From assembly GCA_944800085.1 (NCBI GenBank), contig CALYLO010000017.1, positions 48,606-112,605 on the forward strand: 64,000 nt of DNA, given 5' to 3'. The stretch comes from Paenibacillus melissococcoides. GTDB taxonomy: Bacteria > Bacillota > Bacilli > Paenibacillales > Paenibacillaceae. This document shows positions 1 through 12,025 of the stretch, piece by piece. The translations under genes and the position numbers were made by a program. The notes under the pieces were generated by a model. It was not told the origin of the DNA, searched no databases, and saw only the letters and a program-made list of their open reading frames with translations. Within the stretch, counting starts at the first letter, position 1, and each line of letters begins with the position of its first letter.

Positions 1-931
1 GAGGGCAAGCAAGAGCATTTAGAGAAGCTGGTAGGCCAACTCACGGTAGAGGTCGACTGGCTCAAAAAAAAATCTGGCCTCAAATGAACCCCTGGAAGCG
101 CGCAAAGCCATGGTTGAGCGTGAGCATCCTGAAATCACAGTAAAGCGCCAAGCAGATCTGCTGAGTGTGAATAGAACAAGCGTTTACCGCTCTGTAAAGG
201 AACATTATGAAAGCGAAGAGAAAGTGCAGATCATGCATCAAATCGATGAGATCTACATGAAGCATCCCTATTTCGGCTACCGGCGTATGACCAGATTCCT
301 TCCGGATCAGGACTTCATGGTCAATCGAAAACGTGTGCGCCGTCTGATTCAAGTTATGGGTCTTGAAGCGATTTATCCGTAGCCAAACTTGAGCAAACGT
401 CTACATGCCAAGTACACTCGTCCCTACCTGCTGAGAGGATTAACCATTGATCGGCCTAATCAGGTCTGGGGGATCGATATCACCTATCTACGGATGGGCA
501 AGGGATTCATGTACCTGTTCAATATTATCGATTGATACAGCCGCAAAGGTGATCGATTATGAATTATCCAGTACCCTTGAGAAGGTTTTTGTTCTAAAGT
601 GCCTCAAGCGCCCCTTCAGCCGCTGCAAGCCAGAGATTATGAACAGCGATCAAGGCTCTCATTTCACCAATGCGGATTACCTTGAATTGTTTGAGAAGGA
701 AGGCATCAGGGTGTCGATGGACGGCAAAGGCCAAGCAAGGGACAACAGTCGAACAGAGCGTTATTTTCGTTCACTTAAATACGAATGCATCTACCTGAAT
801 GAATTTGAAGACCCTCGCGCGTTGCTTAAAGGGATAGTTCGTTTTACAATCACGAACTCCCCCATCAATCCCTGAATGGAGCCAAGCCCGATCAATTCTA
901 TGCTCATTCTATTAAACAGATTGCATCCTAA
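1..931 (+). pseudogene. IS3-family transposase, broken (end of orfA plus orfB)
   Basis: Bases 1-87 encode the C-terminal end of an IS3 OrfA (a leucine-heptad-like helix ending VDWLKKKSGLK). Nine A residues at 64-72 are the expected slippery site for the -1 frameshift that makes OrfAB. OrfB follows as fragments: an HTH_21-like start near 110, the DITYL aspartate near 477, DQGSHFT near 643 and the DNSRTERYF glutamate helix near 740, ending at a TAA at 929-931. The gene is dead: TAG at 380 where the frame reads IYP-stop-PNLSKR, TGA near 535 before YSRK, a one-base shift directly after, and another near 850. The left part lies outside the window. The family assignment is firm; the name of the element is not known. 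Confidence 0.85.
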
Positions 932-1308
932 AATTGTAGTTCACACGAGAAGGAGGACATAACTTATTCCTCAAAAAATCGTGTCTTGACAATGGGGAGC
1001 ATTACACAAAATCAGGGCTTAGCGTATATTTTCGTTAAAGTGTTGGCGGACCCCCTGCTTGTAATAGCATCGTAAAAACATGGGTATAAACCGGAACTAA
1101 TCGATAGTAATGCGATAATCTCCCGAGTCCCAAGATTGTAAAATCACTTATTGTTCTCTATAAAATATACAAATTGTGGGGGATTATTTTTTTCTCATGC
1201 TATGGGCGAATCTCAAAGTATTGAGGTGCTTTTTTGTCATATTGTTTGTTATATCGTGGATGGTATCATCACCACCTGCAAAGTAAACTTTACAAAATGA
1301 AATATTCT
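932..1308. other. Intergenic region with probable IS3 right end
   Basis: No open frame is supported here. The stretch around 981-1006 (GTGTCTTGACAATGGGG) resembles the terminal sequence of IS150-like IS3 elements, so the element probably ends near 1006. The rest is AT-rich and carries no RNA or regulatory element I can recognise. Confidence 0.4.
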
Positions 1309-2361
1309 CTACTCTTTAATTACATGGACCTGAAAATATACTTGTAATTTTGGATAAAACACTTCTCTCCATTTTTTCAATTCATGATAAGGAATATGCG
1401 AACGGAAATATTGTCCAAATCCGAATATATCTGTATTGTATCTTTGTGCTTTTTCAAATGTATTGTAAAAACGTCTTTCGATGAGCCTTTCTAGTTCTTT
1501 ATTAATCTGGATATTCGTCATTCCTTCTTTTCTTTCTAAAATGTCAATTTTAATATATAAATCGCGTAACACCAGTGGTTTATTATTCCTCATAGACGTT
1601 TTGGTTTGGATTGAACTGTCTGTTATCACGATACTTGCAGATCCAACATTCTCTACTTTTCCTTTCGATGTTTGTTTTTGAAACAAATTGATCAATAGAC
1701 TTTCATTAGGGGTGATTCTTTCAACAAATTCTCCATTATTTAAAATAGCTGAGCCTTCATAGTTCAATACTGTATCCTTTCCGGAACGAATAATCGGAAT
1801 AGCAATATCTTTAGTATACGAAAATAAACTTTGATAAGCTTCCCAAATTCGGGCTCTTGAGATTTCTGGTGCCCAGTCAACCCCTTTATTAAAATAGTCA
1901 GATATAGAGGAAGCTCTAGCACCTAATTTATCGTTAATACTTGTTAATACTTTCTCAATATTATCATCTGTAATGGCTAACAATGCTCTTGACGAAATCA
2001 CTTTAGAATTCATTAAAAACGTAATAAGTCTCCGCAATTCCTGTTTGTTTTTTGCCAAATTGTTATGAATGACAATTAATTGTATTTGAGAGTAGTTTAC
2101 AGCTTTTTCAGAGTTTGTCTGTATTTGTCCAAGAACACTTGAAACGGAATTGCCTTCTTCCGTTACAATTCTTGATAGGTTACTTTCGTTATTCGTTATG
2201 GGGATTTGTACTGTTAGTTTATATTCTTCATCATTCTCCATAGAAATAGCTATGACCAAAGGAAGTGTCTGATGATTTATTTCTTTAATATCCCAACACC
2301 CGCAGAGTAAAGTGAAAAATGAAAATACAATAAAAATTTTATATCTATAACTTTTTTTCAT
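1309..2361 (-). CDS. Spore germinant receptor subunit C (GerAC-like lipoprotein)
   Basis: A 350-residue lipoprotein of the Ger(x)C family, the membrane-anchored C subunit of nutrient germinant receptors in the spore inner membrane. A short basic start (MKKSYRYK), a hydrophobic core and the lipobox LLCGC put the lipidated cysteine near residue 22, followed by the typical WDIKEIN. The length matches the family. The frame overlaps the upstream B subunit by 17 bases, so the three subunits are translationally linked. The ligand cannot be read from sequence. Last gene of the gerX operon. Confidence 0.93.
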   Translation of the reverse strand: MKKSYRYKIFIVFSFFTLLCGCWDIKEINHQTLPLVIAISMENDEEYKLTVQIPITNNESNLSRIVTEEGNSVSSVLGQIQTNSEKAVNYSQIQLIVIHNNLAKNKQELRRLITFLMNSKVISSRALLAITDDNIEKVLTSINDKLGARASSISDYFNKGVDWAPEISRARIWEAYQSLFSYTKDIAIPIIRSGKDTVLNYEGSAILNNGEFVERITPNESLLINLFQKQTSKGKVENVGSASIVITDSSIQTKTSMRNNKPLVLRDLYIKIDILERKEGMTNIQINKELERLIERRFYNTFEKAQRYNTDIFGFGQYFRSHIPYHELKKWREVFYPKLQVYFQVHVIKE

Positions 2362-3424
2362 TTTTCGTCACTCTCCTCCCCAGCAGGACACCATAAATAA
2401 ATATAGAAAATGGAATGATAATCATAGAAAAAACATGTGCACCTGTACTCCATAGCAGGTACTTCCCATTCATGGACTGGTTTGGAACAGATAACGAGAA
2501 TATGATTGCGATAAGAGAGAACGCAATTATCCAATATTTTGATTCATGCCATTTAAAAAGTTTCTTCATGATACTTCCGATCATCCAAAGCATCACGGCA
2601 TTATATATAATCGTGAATCCAACTAATGATATACCAAAGAACATAGTTTGCCGGTTGAAAATAAACCAATTAGTGTCAATTGTATCTATGGCCACTATTA
2701 CTGGCTGGGGAAACGTAATGACTGTTTCTTGTCCAAATATAAATAGTGGTATATACACAAAAATTAGAAAGAAGAGCATCACACAAGCCCATGTTACAAA
2801 AATAAAGCGGAACGTATTATTTGATCTTGAGGGTACGAATCCCAAAAATAGAAATGACGAAAAACCCATAAAATAAAAAAAATTAATGTCTAAAAAGAAA
2901 TTGGTAGATACATGTGAAACAGGAGAAGCATTTCGAAAATCAATATTTACAATAGATGTAATAATTATAAATAAGCCCAAAAGGATAACCAGAGAGAAAA
3001 TAATAACAGAAGAACGTAAAATTGTGCTTATTCCTTTTATAGCTGTATAAACTGAAAGGACAAAGAGCAACACCAATACTGACCAAGAAGGCGTCCGAGG
3101 TAAAAAAATCGTATTGATGGCCTCAGTATGGGATCGCATATTTAACGAAATGAGCGCAGTCATATTGAAAACAAAAGGAATAAGAACAATGATAGCAACC
3201 CATCTTCCTATTTTTAAAAAAATATCAGTAACATCATTATTAGGAAAGTATTTCAATCCATTAAAATAGATACAAATTAAAATCAGATGAAGCAAACCTT
3301 GAGAAAGAACCACTTCCCAATGACCTGTATTCGTTAGTAAATATACAAGAAAAGGATACTGCAAAAAGCCAAGGCTTAAATGAGTGATTATAAAAACACA
3401 TCCAATCTGTAACCTTTGATTCAT
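2345..3424 (-). CDS. Spore germinant receptor subunit B (GerAB-like permease)
   Basis: A 359-residue integral membrane protein with about ten hydrophobic segments, of the GerAB/spore-permease family (amino acid/polyamine/organocation transporter fold). This subunit is the best-supported germinant-binding component in characterised receptors. It starts four bases inside the end of the A subunit and overlaps the C subunit. No frameshift or internal stop is present, so the receptor looks functional, unlike the neighbouring NRPS remnants. Confidence 0.93.
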   Translation of the reverse strand: MNQRLQIGCVFIITHLSLGFLQYPFLVYLLTNTGHWEVVLSQGLLHLILICIYFNGLKYFPNNDVTDIFLKIGRWVAIIVLIPFVFNMTALISLNMRSHTEAINTIFLPRTPSWSVLVLLFVLSVYTAIKGISTILRSSVIIFSLVILLGLFIIITSIVNIDFRNASPVSHVSTNFFLDINFFYFMGFSSFLFLGFVPSRSNNTFRFIFVTWACVMLFFLIFVYIPLFIFGQETVITFPQPVIVAIDTIDTNWFIFNRQTMFFGISLVGFTIIYNAVMLWMIGSIMKKLFKWHESKYWIIAFSLIAIIFSLSVPNQSMNGKYLLWSTGAHVFSMIIIPFSIFIYGVLLGRRVTKNEKKL

Positions 3425-4734
3425 TTTATGTCTCCTTTCTCTTCAATGTAAAACGCAACATATGGTATACCATTTGTTGTTAAACTTGATAAATATACGA
3501 TTATAAAAGTTAAACCAATAAACAAACCTAAGATTCCAAAAATAGAAGATAAAACTAAAATCGGATAACTTAGCATTCGCATGTAAATTGAATTCTCCAC
3601 TCCAACTAGCACTGAACTCGAAATCACAATAGTGGTAACTACAATAACTAATAAACTACTGATCAATCCAGCTTCAATCATACCCTGACCTAATATGATT
3701 CCTCCAACCATTGTAATTGTAGGGCCTACACTTTTAGGAAGTCTCACAACCGCTTCTATTATAAAATCAATTAATACAACCATTAAAATGGTTTCTAAAA
3801 TTGGTGATAATGGAATACCTTCTCTATTTGCTGTGATATACAAGGCAAGATCTAGTTTTAATATTTCAGGGTTAACTGATATTAGTGAAACATACAATGC
3901 GGGAAGTATAAGCGTGGATAAAGCTCCAATTATCCTTAGGAATTGACGCACAAATGCCAATATATTAGTATAGTTTTGATCGCTAATAACATTAAACATA
4001 TCAAAAAACAGACTAGGATAAACAATCGCAAAAGGATAATTATCCAGTATGAACACAATTCTATTCTTTTTTAAAAAATGGATGGCATTACTCGGAATTT
4101 CAGTAGAGAAAAGATGACTTACAATATTCAACTTTCTTTGACTAAAATACTTATTCAAGTCATCAACCGTTTCAATGTCTGATTTAATATTTTCTAACTG
4201 CTGGGAAACATTTTTGATGAGGGCTTTTGGAGCTTTCCCATTAATATAAAGCAATGATAGTCTTCGCTTATCCAATTCTCCAATTTTATAAGAATAATGG
4301 CATAGCTGTTTATTACTTAACTTTTTTCGGATAAGTCCAATATTAATATTAATATCTTCTACAAAGGCGTCTGATGAAGAATGAATTGGATTTTCACTTC
4401 TAGGTTCATCAACGTTACGAGTTAGGTTATGGGAGAAAGGATCCACTATAGCATTACGTTTTCCATTCCCTAATAAGATCACTAATTTACCTTCTAAAAC
4501 AGCATTTAAAATTTGTTCTAAATCAACGTCCAGCTGATTACTAATGTTTATTAATAGTTCATCTACTGAGGTTGACGATTCCGTCATTTGTCGAACATAT
4601 AAATTTGATTTAGTGAAATCAACAAGAGTATTAAATCCAAGAAGATTAATTTTCATGTTATCAAAAATTAATTCTTTGATAATAAAATCATCATGATCTA
4701 CAAAAATGGTTTTTAATTTCTCTAAATTAATCAT
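3421..4734 (-). CDS. Spore germinant receptor subunit A (GerAA-like)
   Basis: A 437-residue GerA-family protein. The N-terminal cytoplasmic domain (about residues 1-235) contains the family's LYINGKAPKALIKNV stretch, followed by a C-terminal membrane domain with several helices that includes the conserved NREGIPLSPILE and RLPKSVGPT motifs. First gene of gerXA-XB-XC. A Shine-Dalgarno AAGGAG sits 8 bases upstream of the ATG. It is somewhat shorter than B. subtilis GerAA (about 480 residues) but ends naturally. Confidence 0.93.
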   Translation of the reverse strand: MINLEKLKTIFVDHDDFIIKELIFDNMKINLLGFNTLVDFTKSNLYVRQMTESSTSVDELLINISNQLDVDLEQILNAVLEGKLVILLGNGKRNAIVDPFSHNLTRNVDEPRSENPIHSSSDAFVEDININIGLIRKKLSNKQLCHYSYKIGELDKRRLSLLYINGKAPKALIKNVSQQLENIKSDIETVDDLNKYFSQRKLNIVSHLFSTEIPSNAIHFLKKNRIVFILDNYPFAIVYPSLFFDMFNVISDQNYTNILAFVRQFLRIIGALSTLILPALYVSLISVNPEILKLDLALYITANREGIPLSPILETILMVVLIDFIIEAVVRLPKSVGPTITMVGGIILGQGMIEAGLISSLLVIVVTTIVISSSVLVGVENSIYMRMLSYPILVLSSIFGILGLFIGLTFIIVYLSSLTTNGIPYVAFYIEEKGDIK

Positions 4735-4763
4735 TTATTTACTCCTTAAGATAGTTTATTATT

Positions 4764-4793
4764 TATTATAAGCAACAAGTGATTTTTTATACT
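4764..4793 (-). promoter_or_regulatory. Candidate promoter of the gerX operon
   Basis: On the minus strand AGTATA (4788-4793) and TATAATA (4764-4770) are 17 bases apart, about 30 bases before the gerXA start codon. The -10 could serve sigma A, or with the weak -35 a forespore sigma G-type polymerase, which drives gerA operons in Bacillus. The -35 lies beside the hairpin element at 4796. Sequence match only. Confidence 0.35.
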
Positions 4794-4795
4794 TC

Positions 4796-4860
4796 TGTGG
4801 CGGCGCAAAATTTTTGCCAAATATCATGATAATTTATGACAAAAATTTTGCGCCGCCACA
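4796..4860. repeat. 65-bp palindromic element, copy 1
   Basis: A perfect 21-bp inverted repeat (TGTGGCGGCGCAAAATTTTTG and its complement) surrounds a 23-bp AT-rich centre. A diverged copy lies at 49320-49381. The NRPS reading frame stops being NRPS-like exactly at this element. No T-run follows either arm, so it does not look like an ordinary terminator. It could be a small non-autonomous element or a fusion of transposon ends. Confidence 0.75.
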
Positions 4861-7800
4861 CCTAGGGTGAAAGAAAGATAATTCCCTACAAAGTTTTGAA
4901 CGTTAGGACGGGTATAATCTCCCGGCAAATTCAATACCCGTAGGTCACCCTCGAATTGAGAAAGCCAATATTTCTCCTTTTCCAGAGGAGCCTCCGATAC
5001 ATATACGTCTGCTGCCATTCAGCATAGTCTGAATACTGAAGTCTCATCGCTGGTAGCTCGGCTCCCATGTAGGTATCTAGAAGTTCTTGGAGAAATACTA
5101 CGCTCGACACGCCGTCCCAAATGATATGATGTACATCCATGAACAGAACGTGTATTTCCGCTTCCAGCTTGAACAAGGAAAACCTCAGGAGCGGGCCCCG
5201 GCTCAAGTCGAACGGCCGAATCCGTTCTTGGATCAATTTCTTGATTCCCTTACTTTCCCGTTTATGCTCCAAATCAACGTATTCCAAATCGCGTGAACCC
5301 GCTGCACAATCTTCCCTTCCTCCATATCAAAGGAGGTTCGCAGAACGCCGTGTCTGGCAACCAACATATGAAGAGATTGATGAAGCCTCTCCGCATCCAT
5401 GGCTCCCTCCACTGACCAGGCTGAAGGCCGATTATAATGGAAGCTATCGGGATCGTAGCCGCTTAACGCATAGATCCTTTTCTGTGCCGAAGGGACGGCG
5501 TAGCATTCCTTCTTCTCTGCCGGTTGGATGGAAAGCATAGTCGAAACGCAGGAGCGATCGATGGCCGACGCTAACTCCCGGAGCGTTGGACAATGGAACA
5601 CCGTACGAAGCGGAAGCTCTACACCGTACTCCTTGCATATTGCGGAAATCAGCATCACAGCCTTCAACGAATGACCGCCGATATGAAAGAAATTATCCTC
5701 CGCGCTTACCTGCGCTACGCCGAGCACCTCGGTCCAAAGACAGGACAATCTCCGCTCCACATTGTTTCGTGGAGCGACGTATGCCGTACCCTCCCCCATG
5801 TCCTTCCCAGGCAGCGGCAAACTCCGCCGGTCCGTCTTGCCGTTTGGCGTCAGCGGAATCCGCTCCAGCCGGATGAAGTGCGAAGGAATCATGTACTCCG
5901 GCAATTCCTCTGATAAGCATTCCCTGAGCTCGTAAGGAGACAATGGCGAGGAGGCGACGTAATAGGCACATAGAGCTTTGCCGTACGGTTCGGTGTCTAT
6001 ATCCAACACCACAGCGTCTATGACCGATACATGCTTCAGCAAACGCTGCTTAACCTCCCCCAGTTCGATCCGATAGCCACGGATCTTTACCTGCTGGTCG
6101 ATACGTCCAAGAAATTGGAGGGTCCCGTCCGGCAGCCAGCGTGCCAAGTCGCCGGTTTTGTACATGAGTCCGCAGGGATCGTATAAATCGTTTTGAAGTG
6201 AGCGCCGGGTCGCCAATATATCCCTGCGCCACGCCCGCTCCCGCAATATAAAGCTCACCAGCGACTCCAATCGGTGCTAGCTTCATGTATCGGTCATAGA
6301 TATACACCTTGGCATTGCCGATTGGCTTCCCGATAGCCGGCCGGTGCTTGAATGTCTCCAGCCTCTCCGGTTCGATCATCATCGCTACCGAACCGATCGT
6401 ACATTCCGTAGGCCCGTAATGGTTCATGATCCTTGCCATGGGATAAGATCGGTAGAAGTTCTCCACATCCGCCGTGTTAATCTCTTCACCGCCCAACACC
6501 ATCACTCGGAGTGTATAGCACATTCCCGGAGGAGCGAAAGAACTGGCATTTATCAGCATATTGAACAAAGACGGGGTTCCTTTGAGAAAGGTGATGCCAT
6601 GCTGCCGGATGTACGTAAGCAGCTGATTGGGATCGGCGTACATTTCCTTGGTTAGCAGATGAATGGGACAGCCTGACAGGAGAGCGGAATAAAAGCTGGT
6701 ATAGCTCAGATCAAACGCCAAGGAAGAAAGCACAACCGTGCTATCCTCCGGGCACAACTGAGCCTGTTGTGCAAACCAGGATACATAGTTCACGATATTC
6801 CTGTGGCTGACAGCCACCCCTTTCGGCTGCCCGGTCGTCCCCGAGGTGTAGACAATATAAGCTAAATCTGCAGCATCGCCTGTCAGTCCAAATCTAACCG
6901 TTTCTCTCTCGCCGAGCTCATTGCTGCACAAATGGACGACGGGCAGCCCGTATATTAGTTCCTTCGGCGCCTCCTGACCATGTACCAGCAGAACGGCAGC
7001 CCCGCTGTCCTGCAGCATGTAGGCGACTCGTTCTGCGGGATAGGCGGGTTCAATCGGTAAATAGGCACCGCCGGCTTTTAAAATACCCAGAATTCCCACT
7101 ACCGTCTCCAACGCCGCCTTCAAGGCTACTACCTTCTGCGGTCCGGAACCGCTCCAATACCCAGTTTCCGAAGCTTGGCTGCGATCCCGCCGGCCTTGGC
7201 GTTCAGTTCACCGTAAGTCCATCGCTGCTCCCCGCACACCAACGCCCATTTATCCGAATTTTTCTGCACTTGCCTCTCGAACCAGGCATGTACGGTGAAC
7301 TCCCCGTTGACGGGAAATTGCGTACGGTTCCACTCGGTAAGCAGCCGGTGTTTCTCTTGCGAAGTCAGCACTTCTAGGTCCTTGATTTTCAGATGAAGGT
7401 TTTTTACGAGAATCCAAGCCAAAGACTTAAACCTTTGCAGCACCTCCCGAACTTCATCCCGATCATATACCGCCTCGTTGTAAGAGACCTTGATTGACAG
7501 GCTCTCCGGTCCCGGAGATAGAACAATATTGAAGTCATAGTTGGGATGACCGTATACCTGAATATCGGTAATCCGGAATCCCAAGGATCTTGTTCGATAT
7601 AAATTGTTCAGAGGATAGTTTTCAAAAACGAATACATGGTTTATGAGATCCTTGTTCAGCAGGGAACGGGCTTGAATCTCAAAGAGCGGAAAATAATCGT
7701 ATTTGTCGCTTTCATTTGAAGCGGTATGGACTTGCTGCAGCAGCTCGGCAAACGTCGTTTCCCCACTGCACCTCACCCTTACGGGTACCGCATTGATACC

Positions 7801-8687
7801 CATGCCAACCATTTTTTCAATGCCAGGCAGATGCGGGGGCCTTCCTGAAACGACAGAAGCAAAGACCGCATCCTCCACTCCGTTGTACAGATGTAGCAGC
7901 AGCCCCCAAATCGCATGCATGACTGTGCTTAAAGTGACACCGTTCTGCTGTGCAGCCGTCTCCAACGCACGGGTCACCTCAGGGCTGAAGTCGTAGAACA
8001 GTTGATCCGCCCGATACGGTCTATTCATTGTCTCGTCCGGCTACAAGGAATACCCGTAGCCTCTTCATAGCCTTCGAGATGAGTGTCCCAATATTGCAAG
8101 GCTGATTGTTTATCCTGTTTCTCCAACCATTGGATGTACATGCTGAAAGGCACCGCTGTCTGTTGAATCGGTCGCCTGGTTCTCCTACAGCGCGCATAGG
8201 TTCTCCATAGCTCAGTCAGCACATTCGCCGTACTCCAGCCGTCGAGAATCAAGTGGTGATAGCTCCAGATACATTCATACCGATCACTGCCGGTCTGCAG
8301 AAGCGCGACACGCATGAGCGGTCCGCGCGTCAAATCAAACCCCTGCGCAATCTCCCCGCGTTTGAATTCCTCAAGAAACGCCGAACGCTCCTCGAGTGAA
8401 AGCCCCTGCAGGTCCTGGAAGTTCACCGGAATCTCCATTCGCTTCAGCACAACCTGAACCGGACGCTTTAGATTCTTGTAGACAAATACCGTGCGGAACA
8501 TCGCGTTAGCCGTAACTATGGCATCCACCGACCGGCGGAACGCTGCCAAGTCCACCCTGCCGGATAAAGAAAAGTGCAACTGCTGGAAATAGGCATCGTT
8601 GTTCTCGTTCAGGAGCTCATGAATCAACATGCCTTCCTGCATCGGTGTAAGAAAATACATATCCAATACATCACTTTTGGCGAACAA
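4824..8687 (-). pseudogene. NRPS gene 2 remnant: C-A(Asp)-T-C, truncated and frameshifted
   Basis: Reading leftwards: a C domain of the D-amino-acid-accepting type (YFLTPMQEGML, HHLILDG), an A domain, a T domain (FFHIGGHSLK, about 5670) and the start of a second C domain (HHIIWDG). The A-domain pocket residues read D-L-T-K-V-G-H-I-G, the classical aspartate code. A TTG at 8687 with AAGGAG upstream is a better start than the ATG at 8741. Frame changes occur near 8030, 7125, 6250, 5260 and 5010, and the last C domain is cut at the palindrome ending at 4860, so no thioesterase or product release remains. Domain identity is certain; whether every one-base shift is real rather than a sequencing error is open. 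Confidence 0.88.
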
Positions 8688-8712
8688 AAGGGTCACTCCT
8701 TCCGAGCGGACG

Positions 8713-11700
8713 CTACAAATTTTCCAGAGCACTAAATACATCCCGAAGCGTATCGAAATCTAAATCCTTGGAGCTAAAATCGCTCGGCGTATGCTCTGTT
8801 TCCTGCCGACTGGAGCAGTGCTCGATAACGGCATTCAATTTATCATTGAACAGCTTTCCCAGAGTCAGGATACTCTGTTCCAGATACTGCCGGGTGCTGA
8901 AGCTGATGGTAAAGCTCAACTGACCATTTATGAGTATCCCATTAATATCCAAAGAACAGCGGTTGCCATAATCAGGGCTGACCTCCCTGCCAGTGGAATA
9001 AGGAGAGAAGTCCATCCTTCCGCTTCCCATCTCTCCTCCAAACTGGCCTAAATAATTGAAGCTGATATCGGATTGCAGGCCGAATTCTAGGCTTTCCTCT
9101 TCTTCCGTATCACTCAAATATTTCAGGATGCCATACCCCATCCCTTTGTTGGGGATACTTCGCAACGACTCCTTCACTAGCTTGACGGCATCCCCAATCA
9201 AATCGTTGTCCGGCAGGGTGAGCCCGACCGGAAAAATAGAGGTAAACCAACCGACTGTCCTTCCGATGTCAAGACCCTCAATCACCGTCTCCCGGCCGTG
9301 GCTCTCCAGTTGAATCAAGAAGCGGCTTTCTCCTGTCCAGGAGCGGAGCGCCAGCGCCAGCGAGGCGAGTAGCAAGTCGTTCATTTCCGTGTTGTATGCT
9401 GCATGGCATTCCGTTATTAATCGGGTCGTATTAGATTCACTCAAGGAGATTACAACATCCCGACTGTCTCTTGTCCTATGTTCGGGATAGTCGAAATCCT
9501 TATCCAACGGACTGAACGCCTCGTCGGAAAACCGGCTCCAGTAGGCTCTCTCATTCTTCAACTCTTCGGTTTGGGCATATTCCTTCAGTGCCCGAGACCA
9601 CTCTGCATACGAGTGAGTTTTCGCTTGAAGCGTGATGGGCTCTCCGTTCGCGCATTGACTGAAGGCCTCGCCGAGATCTTCCAGCAAAATTCTCCATGAA
9701 ACCCCGTCAACCGCGAGATGATGGATAATAATGAGCAGATGCGTGCCTTGCTCTACCTGAAAGAGCCCTATCTTTACAAGTGGCCCTTCGCTGAGGTTGA
9801 CCCTGCTCTGCAGCTCGTCCGCTTGAGATTCGATACTCGCCTTAACGTTGTATTCGTCTCGGATATCGAAGACAAACAAGTCGTAAAGCTTCCCATCGCC
9901 CTCGACTCCCCGATACGTAAGGATAGGGTCTCCGTATCGATCCCGGCACACGAGGCGAAGTGCATCATGATGCTTTACCAAGGCGTCAAAGATCCTGGAT
10001 ACCGTCCCTTCATCCAACCGTTCGCGGCTATATAGCATCATGGATTGGTTGAAATGATGCCTTCCCTTCGACTGGTTCGTAAAGAACCACCGCTGTACCG
10101 GTGTCGGCTCAAGCTCACCTGATACCTCACCCTGATCGATGCAGCGGGTAAGCGGCATGACATGCCTGCTCAATTGACATATCCTCGTATACTTGAGCAG
10201 ATCGCGAGCTTCCAGCTTCAACTGGTAACGGTGCATACGGGAAGAGACTTGAATGGCCTTGATGGAATCCCCGCCCAGTTCGAAGAAAGAATTATGGATT
10301 CCGATCCTGTTCACACCAAGAACTTCCTTCCAGACGTTAGCTAGGATTTCCTCAGTCAGATCTCGGTGCCTCATAACCGTCATCCACAGGAATGAATGCC
10401 TCAAGCTCCAACAGAATCCGTTTATCCACCTTTCCGTTCGGCGTCAGCGGAATGTGGCTCACTTGGACAAAATAAGAAGGCAACATGTAATCTGGCATTC
10501 TTATGGATAAATGCTCTCTGAGCTCGGCTTTCTTGATGCTCCGCTTGCTGACAAAATAAGCATAGAGGCAGCTGCCGCTCTCGGTTTCCCTGGCCACGAT
10601 AGCCGTTTCCTGAACGTCCTCGTATAGCAGCAATTGCTGTTCAATTTCACCAACCTCAATCCGGAACCCCCGAATTTTGACTTGACCGTCACTCCGGCCT
10701 ATGAACTCAAGCACTCCGTCCGGGAGCCATCGAACAAGGTCCCCTGTTTTGTAGAGTCGCTCTTCCGGAATCCACGGGTGGCTTATGAATCTCTCTGCGG
10801 TCAACTCCGGCCGGTTCATATATCCGCGGGCAACCCCTTCCCCGCCCACACATAATTCTCCGACGACCCCGATCGGCTGCAAGCCGCCGAATCGGTTCAG
10901 CACGTAAGCCGTCGAATTGCTGATCGGCTGGCCAATAGGAATACTTTTCTCGTATTCTTTCTCAATGATCAGGCAGGCAGAGAACGTCGTATTTTCGGTT
11001 GGTCCATATCCGTTAATCACTCGAAGCCCCGGGCAACATCTGCGAACAGCCTCGATATGTTTCTTGGAAAGCGCTTCCCCTCCCACCAGCAGGCAGTTAA
11101 GCGGCTTAAACATTTCCGGCTGATGCTCCGAGAGATGATTAAATAGAGGAGAGGTGAGCCACATGGTGTTTATCCCTTCACGTACGATCAGCTCCGACAT
11201 CTTCTCTGGATCCAGGACTGTTTCTTTTCGGGTCAAGTGCAAACTCATGCCGTTTAAAAGCGCTCCCCAGATCTCCAACGTCGATACGTCGAACATGTAC
11301 GAACAAGTCTGCAAAATCCGGCCTTTCTCCGGAAATTCCATAAATGTTGTATTCTTCACCAGCCGGACAACACTCCGGTGCTCGAACATAACACCTTTAG
11401 GCAATCCTGTAGAACCCGACGTGTAAATAATGTAGATCAGATCCTCCGGCCCGTGGGTCTTTACCAAATTGCCTGTTCCCATGTCCGAGATACGCGGGTC
11501 GTCCATACAAATCCACTCGATAAAAGCGCTCAACCCTTCGTGTCTATGAGCCAGCCCGACATTTGTAAGCACAATCCGGGCCCCACTGTCCAACAGCATA
11601 TGCCTGAGCCGCTCCTCCGGATACTCGGCATCCATCGAAAGATAGGCGCCGCCCGCCTTCAGAATACCGAGGATTCCGACAATACATTCCGGGCCGCTGC

Positions 11701-12025
11701 CCATCATTAGACCTACCGGTGTGTCTTGTCCGATATCATACTCCTTAAGCAGCCGTGCCAACTGATTAGCTCTTTCATTCAGCCTGCCGTACGTCCATTG
11801 CTGCCCTTCGAAGACAAGAGCCACGCGTTCCGGCGTCTGAGCGGATTGCTTCTCAAACAAGTCACATACCGTCTGATTCCTCGGGTAATCGGTACGTATG
11901 TTGTTGAACGTATAAAGAATTTGGGTCTTCTCTTCCTCCGGCATCATGCTGATCCGGTGGATTATCTGCTCGGGATCCTCCGTAATCGCCTTCAGCAAAC
12001 AGACGAAGTGCCGTTGTAGCCTCAC
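8713..12025 (-). pseudogene. NRPS gene 1, main part: C-terminal stub, A(aliphatic), T, E
   Basis: The segment opens with the last part of a C domain, then a complete A domain (YTSGSTGLPKG, GYGPTENT, YKTGDL, LTPNGKVDK) and, after a one-base frame change near 10375, a T domain (FFELGGDSIK) and a full epimerisation domain (HHLAVDGVSW, GRTVGWFT, FNYLGQF). The pocket residues read D-V-L-W-L-G-G-T-F, close to the valine code DAFWIGGTF, so a valine-like residue converted to the D form is expected. The frame ends naturally after the E domain at 8713. This fits the following gene starting with a C domain for a D-configured donor. The gene is broken by the frameshift and by deletions upstream. Confidence 0.88.
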